Below, in pieces: positions 18,101 to 25,861 of a DNA stretch of 64,000 nt (position 1 is its first letter; each line of letters starts with the position of its first letter). Position numbers and translations under genes: made by a program. The notes beneath the pieces were generated by a model, which saw only the letters and a program-made list of their open reading frames with translations, was not told where the DNA came from and did not search any database. Source of the stretch: Fibrivirga algicola (GTDB lineage Bacteria > Bacteroidota > Bacteroidia > Cytophagales > Spirosomataceae); assembly GCF_011742925.1 (NCBI RefSeq), contig NZ_WAEL01000012.1, forward strand, positions 1-64,000. The letters run 5' to 3'.

Positions 18101-19000
18101 TTATCCCTGATTGTTTTTGATGACTATATTGTCAAACTGCGTATTATTAATGGTTTCCACACGTAGGTTGGTACGTGAGTTTGTATCCCATTGCTTTGTA
18201 TGAATAACCTGCGGAATCAGCTTGTTTTTGTCATCATTTAGCTTGTAACGATAGAATGTCTGGCAGACCAGTTCGTTGGCTTCGTTGTATAGACTAGATC
18301 CGAGTACTATACCAAGTTTAGTATTCAATATATCGACTTGCGCATAGTTAGCGAAACCACCCCGTGCATTTCGGTTAGCCGAACGCACTGTGCTTCTTAC
18401 GCTCATTACATTGTTTCCTAAATACTGAACAATACTTCCTTGTTGCTTAGCTGTAGCAACCAGGGCCATGACCTCCTGCGTCGATTTCACACCAATTACG
18501 GCGTTAGCGGCCGTTGGATCTTTCTTCATCCGGCTGAGTACAGGCATAAACGATTGAATAGGCACGGGGTTGGTATGTAGCAGTTTGCCCTGCCCATCAT
18601 AGAAATACCCGGTGCCATCACGAAGAACACGGGTTTTCTGAGTTTGTGGCATTGGGTTGGGTGGCGTCAGGTCTTTCATCAACGTATTGCGCTTTGGCGT
18701 CAGCTTTTCCATCGTCCAATCTGATGTTCCATCCTCATAAATCTGAACGCTCATTCGGGTACGTGCCGACTTGGCCATAGCCCCTATTCTGTCGATCGTT
18801 GGCGCTTTCTTATCACTTCCAATTGGTTGATAAGTTAGCACTTCGGCCTCGTAACTCATAGAAATTACCCCCGTTTCAGGGGTCTTTCTACCAGGGTCGC
18901 TTTCCAGAAAATCTGGGGTACATCCATGCAGTAACCATATGCTACTAACCGCAATGGTTACTTGCAACAACCGATTCATACGTAGTAAACTAGTTTTCAT
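18101..19000 (-). CDS. Lipoprotein of unknown function
   Basis: A 299-residue lipoprotein: signal peptide with lipobox WLLHGC near residue 27, then a beta-rich domain with no motif I recognise. It is first in a tight three-gene operon with the lipase-like hydrolase and the propeller lipoprotein (gap 6 bases). The linkage suggests the three act together at the cell envelope. Confidence 0.7.
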   Translation of the reverse strand: MKTSLLRMNRLLQVTIAVSSIWLLHGCTPDFLESDPGRKTPETGVISMSYEAEVLTYQPIGSDKKAPTIDRIGAMAKSARTRMSVQIYEDGTSDWTMEKLTPKRNTLMKDLTPPNPMPQTQKTRVLRDGTGYFYDGQGKLLHTNPVPIQSFMPVLSRMKKDPTAANAVIGVKSTQEVMALVATAKQQGSIVQYLGNNVMSVRSTVRSANRNARGGFANYAQVDILNTKLGIVLGSSLYNEANELVCQTFYRYKLNDDKNKLIPQVIHTKQWDTNSRTNLRVETINNTQFDNIVIKNNQG

Positions 19001-19212
19001 TAACGTGCTTTTTTGTTACACATCAAAGGAAAATTATCCAAAGTAGTATACCAATACAGCATATGCATTAAACAATACAGATAACGAAACCAGTGGGTAC
19101 TTATATATTAATAAGCGTTTAGTAATTAAATGGTAACATCAAGAACTTCTATTCGTACTACCTTGCTACACAGCCATAGTATTCATCGTTATAGCAATCA
19201 GCATTTACGCAA
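19001..19212. promoter_or_regulatory. Divergent AT-rich promoter region
   Basis: About 210 AT-rich bases separate the exported-protein operon (minus) from the Xre-type regulator (plus). Both promoters must lie here. No operator repeat was identified. Confidence 0.4.
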
Positions 19213-19467
19213 ATGGAAACGTTACCTGCCAAACTCTGTCTGCTTAGGCAGGCAGTAGGCCTTTCGCAGTATCAGATCGCGTTTTTCCTTAACGTTAGCC
19301 AACCCACTTATTGCCGGTGGGAAATGGGAGAAACCCAGCCTCGCTGGCGAAATCTACAGACTATCGCTTCATTTTATCAGCTTTCATTACCAGCCTTTCT
19401 TGCAGCTGAAAGCAACGAATTAGCCTTTCAGGTTTTCTACAATAAATCAAATAAGTCATTAGCCTAA
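19213..19467 (+). CDS. Xre-family helix-turn-helix regulator
   Basis: An 84-residue protein that is almost entirely a Cro/CI-type helix-turn-helix: LRQAVGLSQYQIAFFLNVSQPTYCRWEMGETQP holds the two helices and the family's xxWExG-like turn. It is divergent from the exported-protein operon, which it may control. A GC-rich hairpin follows. Confidence 0.8.
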   Translation: METLPAKLCLLRQAVGLSQYQIAFFLNVSQPTYCRWEMGETQPRWRNLQTIASFYQLSLPAFLAAESNELAFQVFYNKSNKSLA

Positions 19468-19498
19468 ACAGCAAGGAGAAACAAGAGCTATAGCGAGT

Positions 19499-19530
19499 AG
19501 GGCCAACTGAAAGCCAGGGACTGTGGCCCT
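19499..19530 (+). terminator. Probable terminator of the Xre gene
   Basis: AGGGCCA and TGGCCCT form a 7-bp stem with an 18-base loop, followed by CTTTC. It lies 32 bases after the stop. The long loop makes it a moderate candidate. Confidence 0.45.
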
Positions 19531-19717
19531 CTTTCACTTCCTGATCTATGGGATTACATAACGCTCATTTCGGGATATGAAACAGGAGTATCACAACGCG
19601 CTTTGAGCAATCAGGTTAAAACTAGTATGATTAAATATGATCTGGCCGCCGTGACGGTCTTTATACTTTTAGGCGAATGCAATTTTCCGTAATGAATCAC
19701 AGTATTTCGAAGTTATG

Positions 19718-19739
19718 TGGCCGGGCAAAAGCCCGGCCA
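19718..19739 (-). terminator. Terminator of the ardC gene
   Basis: TGGCCGGGC-AAAA-GCCCGGCCA is a perfect 9-bp GC-rich stem with a 4-base loop, 30 bases beyond the ardC stop on the minus strand. Confidence 0.75.
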
Positions 19740-19768
19740 TGTTCGTGTTAAGCCGAAACCATAACCGA

Positions 19769-20722
19769 CTAAACATCCTCCACTACATCATTTAGCACAT
19801 AATTGACCGCTTTATGAGCTTGACCCGATGCCCGAAAAATTAACGTTTTGTCGCCTTTTAAAGCCGACAACCAATTATGCAGGTAGGCGGCTGCATTGGT
19901 CAAAAGACGGTGGTCTGTCAGGTCAAGGCCGCAACTGCTGGCCAGATAACAGGCTCCGATTTCGGCTGTCAATTCTTCTTTGGCGTACAATTCCCCACCA
20001 AACCCGTCAGAATGAACTAACTCCTCCCGGTTCATTCGGTCGCGGTGGCCCGTTGAGTGAATCAGTTCATGAAACAAAACGCAGTAATAAGCTTCCAGGC
20101 AATCGAAAGCAGTAGGGCGGGGCATATTGACAATATCGAGCAACGGGCTGTAATAGGCACGAGCGGGATCATTATGCACGATTTCAGGTGCATTTGAATA
20201 ACTTGAATATACAGCATCACATGCATTGTAACTGTACACCTCGTCAAGAGCATCGGGGGTTTTCAACTCTGGCAAATCAATAGTTACCCCTTCGACGTCG
20301 GCCACATTGAAAACGAAATAATGCTTAAGGAGCGGAATACCCACCTTTTTGGTTTTGGCTTCACCTTTGGTGTTTGTTACTTCCTTTTCTTTCTCCAGCA
20401 CACTCCAGAAAACGACTAAATTACCCCGCGCACCTTTGCGAATATTACCACCTAATTCTGTTGCCTGTTTGAACGTCAGAAAATACGGGCGTTCATAACT
20501 AGCACATCCCAAAAGGACACTATTTATACCCGTATAGGGGCGTTTGCTGATGTAATTTTGAGCCACCTCAACCTGCCCATCTTTCAGGATACCCCACCGT
20601 TTACGCCATGGGATACGGCCTTTTTCAAGCTCGTCGACGACAAGATCTGTAACGCGGGCGTATAAGTCGGACGCGACCCCGGTCTTACTGCCCCGCTGTG
20701 CGGAAGCCTTTGCATTTTGCAT
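19769..20722 (-). CDS. ardC: ArdC-like antirestriction protein (ssDNA-binding and zincin domains)
   Basis: A 317-residue protein of the ArdC family: N-terminal ssDNA-binding domain (about residues 10-130, with RPYTGINSVLL and YFLTFKQATELGG) and a C-terminal zinc-peptidase domain with HELIHSTGH near residue 218 and a following glutamate in EELTAEIGA. ArdC proteins enter with transferred ssDNA and protect it from restriction. I chose the ATG at 20722 over an in-frame ATG at 20767, because the region between belongs to a 50-bp block repeated in non-coding position upstream of 22521. Family is firm; protease activity is inferred. Confidence 0.88.
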   Translation of the reverse strand: MQNAKASAQRGSKTGVASDLYARVTDLVVDELEKGRIPWRKRWGILKDGQVEVAQNYISKRPYTGINSVLLGCASYERPYFLTFKQATELGGNIRKGARGNLVVFWSVLEKEKEVTNTKGEAKTKKVGIPLLKHYFVFNVADVEGVTIDLPELKTPDALDEVYSYNACDAVYSSYSNAPEIVHNDPARAYYSPLLDIVNMPRPTAFDCLEAYYCVLFHELIHSTGHRDRMNREELVHSDGFGGELYAKEELTAEIGACYLASSCGLDLTDHRLLTNAAAYLHNWLSALKGDKTLIFRASGQAHKAVNYVLNDVVEDV

Positions 20723-20728
20723 TATAGT

Positions 20729-20778
20729 CGCCCGATGTAACACGTCGATGCAGCGCAATTGGAACACTATAAAGATAC
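20729..20778 (-). promoter_or_regulatory. Shared 50-bp leader block, copy before ardC
   Basis: This block matches 22527-22576 at 46 of 50 positions and ends seven bases from the ardC start. It contains a near-palindrome, CGACGT-GTT-ACATCG on the minus strand, with one mismatched pair. The substitutions between copies fall at codon-changing positions, so it is conserved as DNA or RNA rather than as protein. It probably holds the promoter/leader and an operator common to both transcription units. Confidence 0.7.
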
Positions 20779-20971
20779 GGCACTTTCGGCATCTCTACAA
20801 TATATATAGCTGACATACAGAAGTTTACACCTAACCCTTCTCCCCCTTTCGTCTTTAAGCTTTGTGTAAAAGATGTGTATCTCTAGTGGCAAAAGGTGTG
20901 CGTGCTTTAGTGTTAGCGTGCATCGTGAACGGAGGGCCACTCTTCAGTTGCTATCCGGGATGTAGAATTAG

Positions 20972-21008
20972 GTCATACGGCTCCGCTGCCCGCAAGGAGT
21001 GGTATGAC
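20972..21008. repeat. Hairpin upstream of ardC
   Basis: GTCATAC and GTATGAC pair over 7 bp, continued after a 2-base mismatch by CTCC/GGAG, with an 11-base loop. It lies between the shared leader and the terminator of the small-gene operon. It is not followed by T residues, so it may be an RNA or ssDNA structure rather than a terminator. Confidence 0.4.
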
Positions 21009-21046
21009 CCGTGAAACGCGTGTGCAACCTGCAAAAAGTTAAAACA

Positions 21047-21073
21047 CCTGAGTCAGATGCAAACTGGCTCAGG
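21047..21073. terminator. Terminator of the small-gene operon
   Basis: CCTGAGTCAG and CTGGCTCAGG pair over 10 bp with one G-T wobble and a 7-base loop, followed on the plus strand by CTTTTTT. It lies 13 bases after the stop at 21086 and could act in both directions. Confidence 0.7.
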
Positions 21074-21085
21074 CTTTTTTGATGC

Positions 21086-21499
21086 CTATATCTTTTCAAG
21101 ATACTCAACGCTAACTTCTGCTTCGCGTTGCTCCTGGTCGATACTGACTATAACATTGAACCGACTATAGCCGGTCACGATCCCGGTGGCTCCAGTACTG
21201 GTTAACCGCACTCGGTCACCAACGGCTGGTTTTAGTGGCAGTGGTTTGTAGAACCGTTTAAAATGTTTGCAGTAAGTCAAACCAAGTTGCCCGGCACGGT
21301 TGAACAAATAGCGCCAAGCCAGGCGGTACTCTTCACCGGCAAATTTCCAGTCGTGGCCCTTCACTAAGTCTTTACCCGCTACGGTTAGTTGGTTGTCTTT
21401 GGTCATGCCTGCAACCCAAATTCTAAATTCCTCCAGCCTTCTGGCGGGTGGGGTAAGAGCAGAATAGGCAGCCCCTTGAGAGTTTTTTGTGTTGACCAT
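21086..21499 (-). CDS. Unknown 137-residue protein, last gene of small-gene operon
   Basis: The N-terminal half is helical and aromatic (RIWVAGMTKDNQL, RLAWRYLFNRAGQLG). The C-terminal third (about residues 90-137) has GDRVRLTSTGATGIVTGYS, reminiscent of a small KOW/SH3-like beta-barrel. There is no signal peptide. It ends a four-gene operon that shares a leader with ardC, so an accessory role during transfer is plausible. No family is assigned. Confidence 0.65.
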   Translation of the reverse strand: MVNTKNSQGAAYSALTPPARRLEEFRIWVAGMTKDNQLTVAGKDLVKGHDWKFAGEEYRLAWRYLFNRAGQLGLTYCKHFKRFYKPLPLKPAVGDRVRLTSTGATGIVTGYSRFNVIVSIDQEQREAEVSVEYLEKI

Positions 21500-21557
21500 T
21501 GCTTAGTTGCCCGACTCCGAAACGGACGACCGATCCGTAGTTAGGCGTTAAATGGTT

Positions 21558-21854
21558 TTAGTGATCATTCATGGTAACTGTATCAAAATAGCCCTGAATC
21601 ATGGGGACCAAGTATAGGTCGATTGTTTGACTGTCTATACCCGTATACTGACTAACCTGCTCAATCCATGCTTGTCCGATCTGCGCATCAACCCGACAAG
21701 CGGCCAAACGAATCAGCTTTTCATTTCCTGCTACCAAGCATATCAGGTCAGCAGGGGTAATGGCAAAAACTGGGACTATTCGGGCCATATGAAAGGCCAC
21801 GTAAGTAGGATCTGCCGTTAGTCTATTCCATAAATTTGCTTGTGCTGTTTCCAT
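21558..21854 (-). CDS. Unknown 98-residue protein of small-gene operon
   Basis: A small soluble, helix-rich protein with no recognised motif. It is third in the operon, 11 bases after the 130-residue gene and 58 bases before the next. Codon use and the tight spacing support it as a real gene. Confidence 0.6.
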   Translation of the reverse strand: METAQANLWNRLTADPTYVAFHMARIVPVFAITPADLICLVAGNEKLIRLAACRVDAQIGQAWIEQVSQYTGIDSQTIDLYLVPMIQGYFDTVTMNDH

Positions 21855-21865
21855 AGGCTTGAGCG

Positions 21866-22258
21866 TTACTCTTTAAGGGTGAAGTTCTCATCAACATCAT
21901 GCGCGAGGTCGGTAGGTACGTATGATAGGACTAAACCTGTTATTTGCTCAATCGTAGAAATCAGTTCCTGTGCCTCTACCTGCTCTATGACTATTTCGGT
22001 AAACTGCTGATGGTTGATAATGAAAAAGCTAACCTGATATCCGACTCCGTTCTGCTGGCTTTCCACCCGAATCGATGTAAACCGGGTGCATTTTATTTTC
22101 CATTGCAACGCATTCTTGCGGTTATCTGGCTTCAACGTTGTTGCCTTCATTCGGGAGAAAGCAACCTGACCAATTTGATTATAAATTGCCTTGACACATG
22201 GTTTCATTGTATGTCTCGATTGGCAAATAGAATAGTTACCGTTCATAGCTGGGAGCAT
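21866..22258 (-). CDS. Unknown 130-residue protein of small-gene operon
   Basis: No recognised domain. A beta-rich central part (GVGYQVSFFIINHQQFTEIV) is followed by an acidic C-terminus. The ATG at 22258 overlaps the upstream gene by 16 bases; the ATG at 22246 (MNGNYSICQ) is a good alternative. It is second in the operon. Confidence 0.6.
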   Translation of the reverse strand: MLPAMNGNYSICQSRHTMKPCVKAIYNQIGQVAFSRMKATTLKPDNRKNALQWKIKCTRFTSIRVESQQNGVGYQVSFFIINHQQFTEIVIEQVEAQELISTIEQITGLVLSYVPTDLAHDVDENFTLKE

Positions 22259-22521
22259 TGGCCGCCAACTCGACGGGTTTGTTGGTAAATGAAAAACAAG
22301 GTGGCTTCGATGGCCTTACAGAGTAGCCAATTCGCTTCGTTTGGATCACATTGGTGAGCCGGGTTTTCAATGTCGGCAGCTTCTAGTCCCCGCCACATAT
22401 CAGCATCAGCAAAAGGGTCAGAGAACACAAACCCCTGCTCACGCGCCTGGGCAATTAGGTCGCGGTTCAGGCGGTTGTCAATACCCTGCCTTATTGGGCA
22501 GGTCGCAACTGAATATATCAT
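22243..22521 (-). CDS. Unknown 92-residue protein, first gene of small-gene operon
   Basis: A small acidic soluble protein (LNRDLIAQAREQGFVFSDPFADADMW). It starts with ATG at 22521, six bases from the shared 50-bp block. A short reading frame through that block would stop in TGA overlapping this ATG. No family is recognised; the link to ardC by leader sequence is the main clue. Confidence 0.62.
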   Translation of the reverse strand: MIYSVATCPIRQGIDNRLNRDLIAQAREQGFVFSDPFADADMWRGLEAADIENPAHQCDPNEANWLLCKAIEATLFFIYQQTRRVGGQCSQL

Positions 22522-22526
22522 GGATT

Positions 22527-22576
22527 CGCCCGATGTAACACGTCGGTGCCGCGCAATAGGAACACTATAAAAATAC
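22527..22576 (-). promoter_or_regulatory. Shared 50-bp leader block, copy before small-gene operon
   Basis: The second copy of the block found upstream of ardC, 46 of 50 bases identical, in the same orientation and at the same distance (six versus seven bases) from the start codon. Similarity stops soon after the block on both sides, as expected for a kept regulatory element. Confidence 0.7.
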
Positions 22577-22668
22577 CGCTTATCAGGCGTTATGGCAAGG
22601 TTTCAGGAATATACAGTCGGAGCCGTCGCTCCCTTTCGTTATCCGATTCGTTAACGTGCATTAAAGCA

Positions 22669-22953
22669 TTACGAACGTCGGTTTTTCCTAAAAAGTAGAT
22701 TAAGTACGTTGGAACTTACTTCCTTTTCATGAAACAAATCATCTTTTTTAAAAACCACATTACAGAACTGGACTAGGTCAATAACTGACCCAGCAAGCTG
22801 ATTTGTGTACTTCATAGTTAATAGAGCGCCATTTTGGGGTTTAATCATTGTGTTGGTAAGTAATACATCACGGTTTACACGGGGGTATTCTGTACGAAAT
22901 AATAGCCATCGGGTAATTATAGCTTCAACTGAAGCATTAAGTCGGGCGAAAAC
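22669..22953 (-). pseudogene. Truncated gene of unknown family
   Basis: An open frame of 94 codons reads with natural composition (ITRWLLFRTEYPRVNRDVLL, then QLAGSVIDLVQFCNVVFKKD) to a TAA at 22669. Going upstream it meets TAG exactly inside the left end of the MITE-like element at 22946, so the 5' part is missing or was replaced. A shorter product could start at the ATG at 22848 (59 residues). The family is not recognised. Confidence 0.45.
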
Positions 22954-23172
22954 CTACTTCTATCTTGCTTTTAGATCTGGATAGAGCATCAGCAATAATT
23001 GACAGTTGCTAAACTCCGTGGTTTGACTCGTCTATTTGACAACCAGAATCCCCTCCCATGTACACTCCGCGTTTGGGTACGCTCGTGAAGCAGATGATAT
23101 ACTGGATACTGTATCTAAAATCGATAGCGGAAACAACGCCTACTTTAAAGCAAGACAGAAGTAGGTTTTCGC
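22946..23172. mobile_element. 227-bp MITE-like element with 26-bp terminal inverted repeats
   Basis: The left arm (22946-22973, beginning GCGAAAACCTACTTCTATCT) and right arm (23146-23172) match over 26 bp with one substitution plus one extra T. The interior has no gene. Size and termini fit a miniature inverted-repeat element, but no flanking target duplication was found. A diverged third copy of the arm lies at 23399. Confidence 0.55.
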
Positions 23173-23398
23173 TATCGGCAACTGCCAGGAAGCTTTCTAG
23201 ATTATGGTTTTAAGCCTATCGACCCCTGGTTTTGTCCTTAACTGGTACGGCCGTTTTGCAACAATCTTATGCAACCAGCCTCATATATCGCTAGATTCTA
23301 TGATTTTCATGGTTGGTAGCCCTCATTTTGTCCATTTCGCTACTGTAGCGACTTACTGCCCAAGTCGCTAAAACTCAATTTTGGGCTGTACATCTATA

Positions 23399-23422
23399 GA
23401 AACCGACTTTTAACTTGCTTTA
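23399..23422 (+). repeat. Diverged third copy of the element arm
   Basis: GAAACCGACTTTTAACTTGC onward aligns to the left arm of the 227-bp element with about four mismatches and one gap. It is in the same orientation as the left arm, about 450 bases away. It could be a remnant of a second element or a recurring binding sequence. Confidence 0.35.
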
Positions 23423-23457
23423 GGGGTTCTTCTTCCAACGGGGCAGGCGGATTTAAA

Positions 23458-23820
23458 GTGCTCGCTCAGTTGGAGGGAAACCACTGGCATAAAACTAGTC
23501 TGGGACCCAAAGCCATCAGCGCTTTCCTGCTTCAGCCTACCGCTGCCTGGCTGTACTTTGAAGGCCTGCCCGATTTTGGCAGCTTTCTGACGCTGGATCG
23601 CCCGCCTACCGGAACGTTCAATTATCTAGTGCTCAATGGGACGGGAATGACGGCCAAAGCGATCGCCTTTTTAGAGACCCTGCCCGTTGGCTCCCTGATC
23701 GTCTGTTCTCAGGCAGGGGAGGGGGCAGCCACCGTCAAAGCGGCACTGCTTGCCTGGGCTGCCCGACAGGGTTGGCAGCATGGCGATATTGATCATAAGT
23801 GGCGGAGCTTTGGGACTTGA
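23458..23820 (+). pseudogene. Possible toprim-like C-terminal fragment
   Basis: A 120-residue reading frame beginning with GTG; the frame stays open upstream to a TAG near 23310 without a good ATG, which suggests a truncated gene. NYLVLNGTGMTAKAIAFLE resembles the start of the toprim-like domain of Bacteroidota element primases, and GDIDHKWRSF the end. The acidic residues expected after the second strand are missing (IVCSQAGEG). The assignment is weak. Confidence 0.35.
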
Positions 23821-24063
23821 ATGAAAAGCTCATGCACCAGCAAAGCCTAAATCGGGTTGCTCAGCCCGTTTCAGGGCGCTCAGTCTTGAAGAACACCCCT
23901 AAGCTGGATCAGTAAACGAGTCAGCTGTCGCTGACTAAGTCCTTTTAGTAGGCTATCATGGGGTTAAGGACGCAATTTCATCTAAGGGAATTAGGAGGGC
24001 ATCTTGGAATAGTTCATTCACATAAGATGGCATCTATAACACGCTGCGTCTCCCTGAAATAGC

Positions 24064-24399
24064 TTGACAGTTCACCTGGGGCTATCAGGTCAGCTTGTCG
24101 ACCAGTTGACTTTTTTACTGAAGGCCTCCTACAGCCGCAATGCGGGTACGTATCAGGAGCCGTTTTCGCCTCTGGCAGATCAGGCCTCAGCCCTGTTTGC
24201 CCTGGACTGGCGACTCCCCAGAAAAGGGCTACGGCTAACGGGCTCGGTGGCCCTTGACCGGGGGGAGCTGTATACAACCAACACGGGCTTTTCGCTGGGG
24301 TTGGTGCAGACGGGAAGCCTCTGGTCGCAGGCTGGACCGGCAGCCGGACCCCGCTCCTGGCCAACCCCTGCTCGACCAGCGACGCTGCCCACCAAGTAG
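24064..24399 (+). pseudogene. C-terminal fragment of a Wzi-like capsule assembly protein
   Basis: The frame reads LLKASYSRNAGTYQEPF, ASALFALDWRLPRKGLRLTG and VALDRGELYTTNTGFSLGL, a pattern of beta-strands like the last part of Bacteroidota Wzi-type outer-membrane proteins. There is no signal peptide or proper start, and the end runs into low-complexity sequence, so this is a remnant. Confidence 0.45.
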
Positions 24400-24407
24400 C
24401 CGGGCGT

Positions 24408-25289
24408 TCACTGCGCCATCGGCAGCATATACATCGACTGAATTACCGCCTTATCCGTGTCCGCCTCAAGGCTGTTTTGCACCGTTTCCGGCAGGTTCGA
24501 CAGCAGGTTGTAGTTCGTGCGCCGCTCGATCTCATCGACGCTGGTTCGGTAACTGGCCCACTTCTCATCCCCCACCGCGTTCGTATTGGGCATCAGCACG
24601 GCAATCACGCGGGTCTGGGCGTTGATGCGCCGCACGTCGTTGTTACCAACCGGTAACACGACGATCACCTTCCACAGTACAGCCGGTACGGTCAGCTTTC
24701 CCCCCGCCAGCGTCTCAATGGCCCCGTTATTCCCCGTTCCTCCTTTACCGTAGGCGCCAGCCATCACGTAGCACTCGTTGCCCTCGGCCAGCAGTGAGCG
24801 CGTATAGTCCTCCAGCAGCCGCCATGCCTGCTGGTTGTGCCGGGGGGCTTGAGGTACGATGTTCGACAGGGTAAAGGTGATCCGGTTCTCCTCGGCCGTA
24901 CTGTCCCGATCATCCGATGGGCACAGATGCCCCCGGTCAAAGCCGCTGTTGGTATAATCCGCATGCCTGACCTGATAGGCACCCGTGGGCAGGGCCGTCT
25001 CGGGGATAAAGTTGCCGCTGTAGCGCGAGGCTGACCCCTTCCACGCCGTTGACAGATGCCAGCTCACCCAGTTGGGCGTGCCCCGGTCGGCGTTATAGCT
25101 CAGTACGTACATCCCCTTATCGAGCAGGTAGTTGGCCGGGTCTGACGAAGATGCCCCCGAGGGATTACCCATAGCCAGGTTATTGTCACGGGTGGACAGA
25201 TCAGTGTCCGGATTCACCGAAGACTGTTTACACTGGCTCGTATTAAAAGCCAGCAGAACGGCGGTCAGCCAGGTGCGTAATGATCTCAT
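24408..25289 (-). CDS. Secreted DNA/RNA non-specific endonuclease (NUC1 family)
   Basis: A 293-residue exported nuclease. The N-terminal signal has a possible lipobox ending at Cys20 (AFNTSQC). The nuclease domain follows with [12 protein letters not shown] (DRGH at 118-121; His121 is the expected general base) and the metal-binding Asn region in [12 protein letters not shown]. Such enzymes degrade extracellular or incoming DNA. The gene is divergent from umuDC. A broken second copy of its 5' part lies at 29205-29445. Confidence 0.9.
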   Translation of the reverse strand: MRSLRTWLTAVLLAFNTSQCKQSSVNPDTDLSTRDNNLAMGNPSGASSSDPANYLLDKGMYVLSYNADRGTPNWVSWHLSTAWKGSASRYSGNFIPETALPTGAYQVRHADYTNSGFDRGHLCPSDDRDSTAEENRITFTLSNIVPQAPRHNQQAWRLLEDYTRSLLAEGNECYVMAGAYGKGGTGNNGAIETLAGGKLTVPAVLWKVIVVLPVGNNDVRRINAQTRVIAVLMPNTNAVGDEKWASYRTSVDEIERRTNYNLLSNLPETVQNSLEADTDKAVIQSMYMLPMAQ

Positions 25290-25351
25290 CGTGCTGAAGG
25301 ATTATACCCGCAAAGGTCTGCAATCACCGACACTCTTCAGGCTAAATTTTG

Positions 25352-25373
25352 ATAAGCTATATAAAACTTATAG
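25352..25373. promoter_or_regulatory. Overlapping palindromes between nuclease gene and umuD
   Basis: ATAAG-N10-CTTAT (25352-25371) and CTATA-N7-TATAG (25357-25373) overlap in the AT-rich divergent region, 40 bases upstream of umuD. They could be operators for damage-induced control of umuDC. They do not match the E. coli SOS box. Confidence 0.4.
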
Positions 25374-25409
25374 TATAGGGGCGATTTTTATGTTCTTTTT
25401 GTACTACAT

Positions 25410-25859
25410 ATGCGCTATTCCGACCACGCTGCTTACGATCAACGATTCACTAAGGCTACTGTTACCAGCTGGTTACGTATCCCGTTTTTTGCCTCACCCA
25501 TCAAAGCAGGCTTCCCCTCTCCGGCCGAGAACTACGTCGAGCGGGTCTGTGACCTCAATGACTTGTGCGTGAGTAATGCCGAGGCAACCTACTTCGTACG
25601 GGTGGTGGGAGACAGCATGACGGGGGATCGGATCGTGGAAGGCGACGTGCTGGTCGTGGATTGTTCGCGTGAAGCTCTGGAAGGGAAAATCGTGGTGGCC
25701 TGGTTTAATGGTGAGCACACCGTCAAGCGCATTCACTACGCCGATCCGCTGGTGGTGCTGATGGCGTCTAACCCCAAGTACGACCCCATCTACGTGCAGC
25801 CCGATGATGATTTTCGGGTGTTCGGCGTGGTCACGTTCATCATTGCCAAGCCCCTGTGA
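25410..25859 (+). CDS. umuD: UmuD-like S24 peptidase of translesion polymerase V
   Basis: A 149-residue S24-family protein. Cleavage site Ala33-Gly34 lies in [12 protein letters not shown], the catalytic serine is Ser69 in VVGDSMTG, and the lysine is Lys106 in HTVKRI. After self-cleavage it would form the UmuD' subunit of a polymerase V-like enzyme. It is joined to umuC by close spacing, normal for the pair. Confidence 0.93.
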   Translation: MRYSDHAAYDQRFTKATVTSWLRIPFFASPIKAGFPSPAENYVERVCDLNDLCVSNAEATYFVRVVGDSMTGDRIVEGDVLVVDCSREALEGKIVVAWFNGEHTVKRIHYADPLVVLMASNPKYDPIYVQPDDDFRVFGVVTFIIAKPL

Positions 25860-25861
25860 CG

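Noticed and set aside
19630-19692. Tiny 21-codon plus-strand frame after the Xre gene
   Set aside because: Too short, with no ribosome site and no conserved feature visible.
20723-20767. ArdC start at the upstream in-frame ATG
   Set aside because: The added 15 codons fall in the repeated leader block, whose second copy is non-coding, so a downstream start fits better.
22527-22576. Leader peptide encoded by the shared block
   Set aside because: A short frame does end in TGA overlapping the next ATG, but differences between the two copies change the amino acids, so conservation is not at the peptide level.
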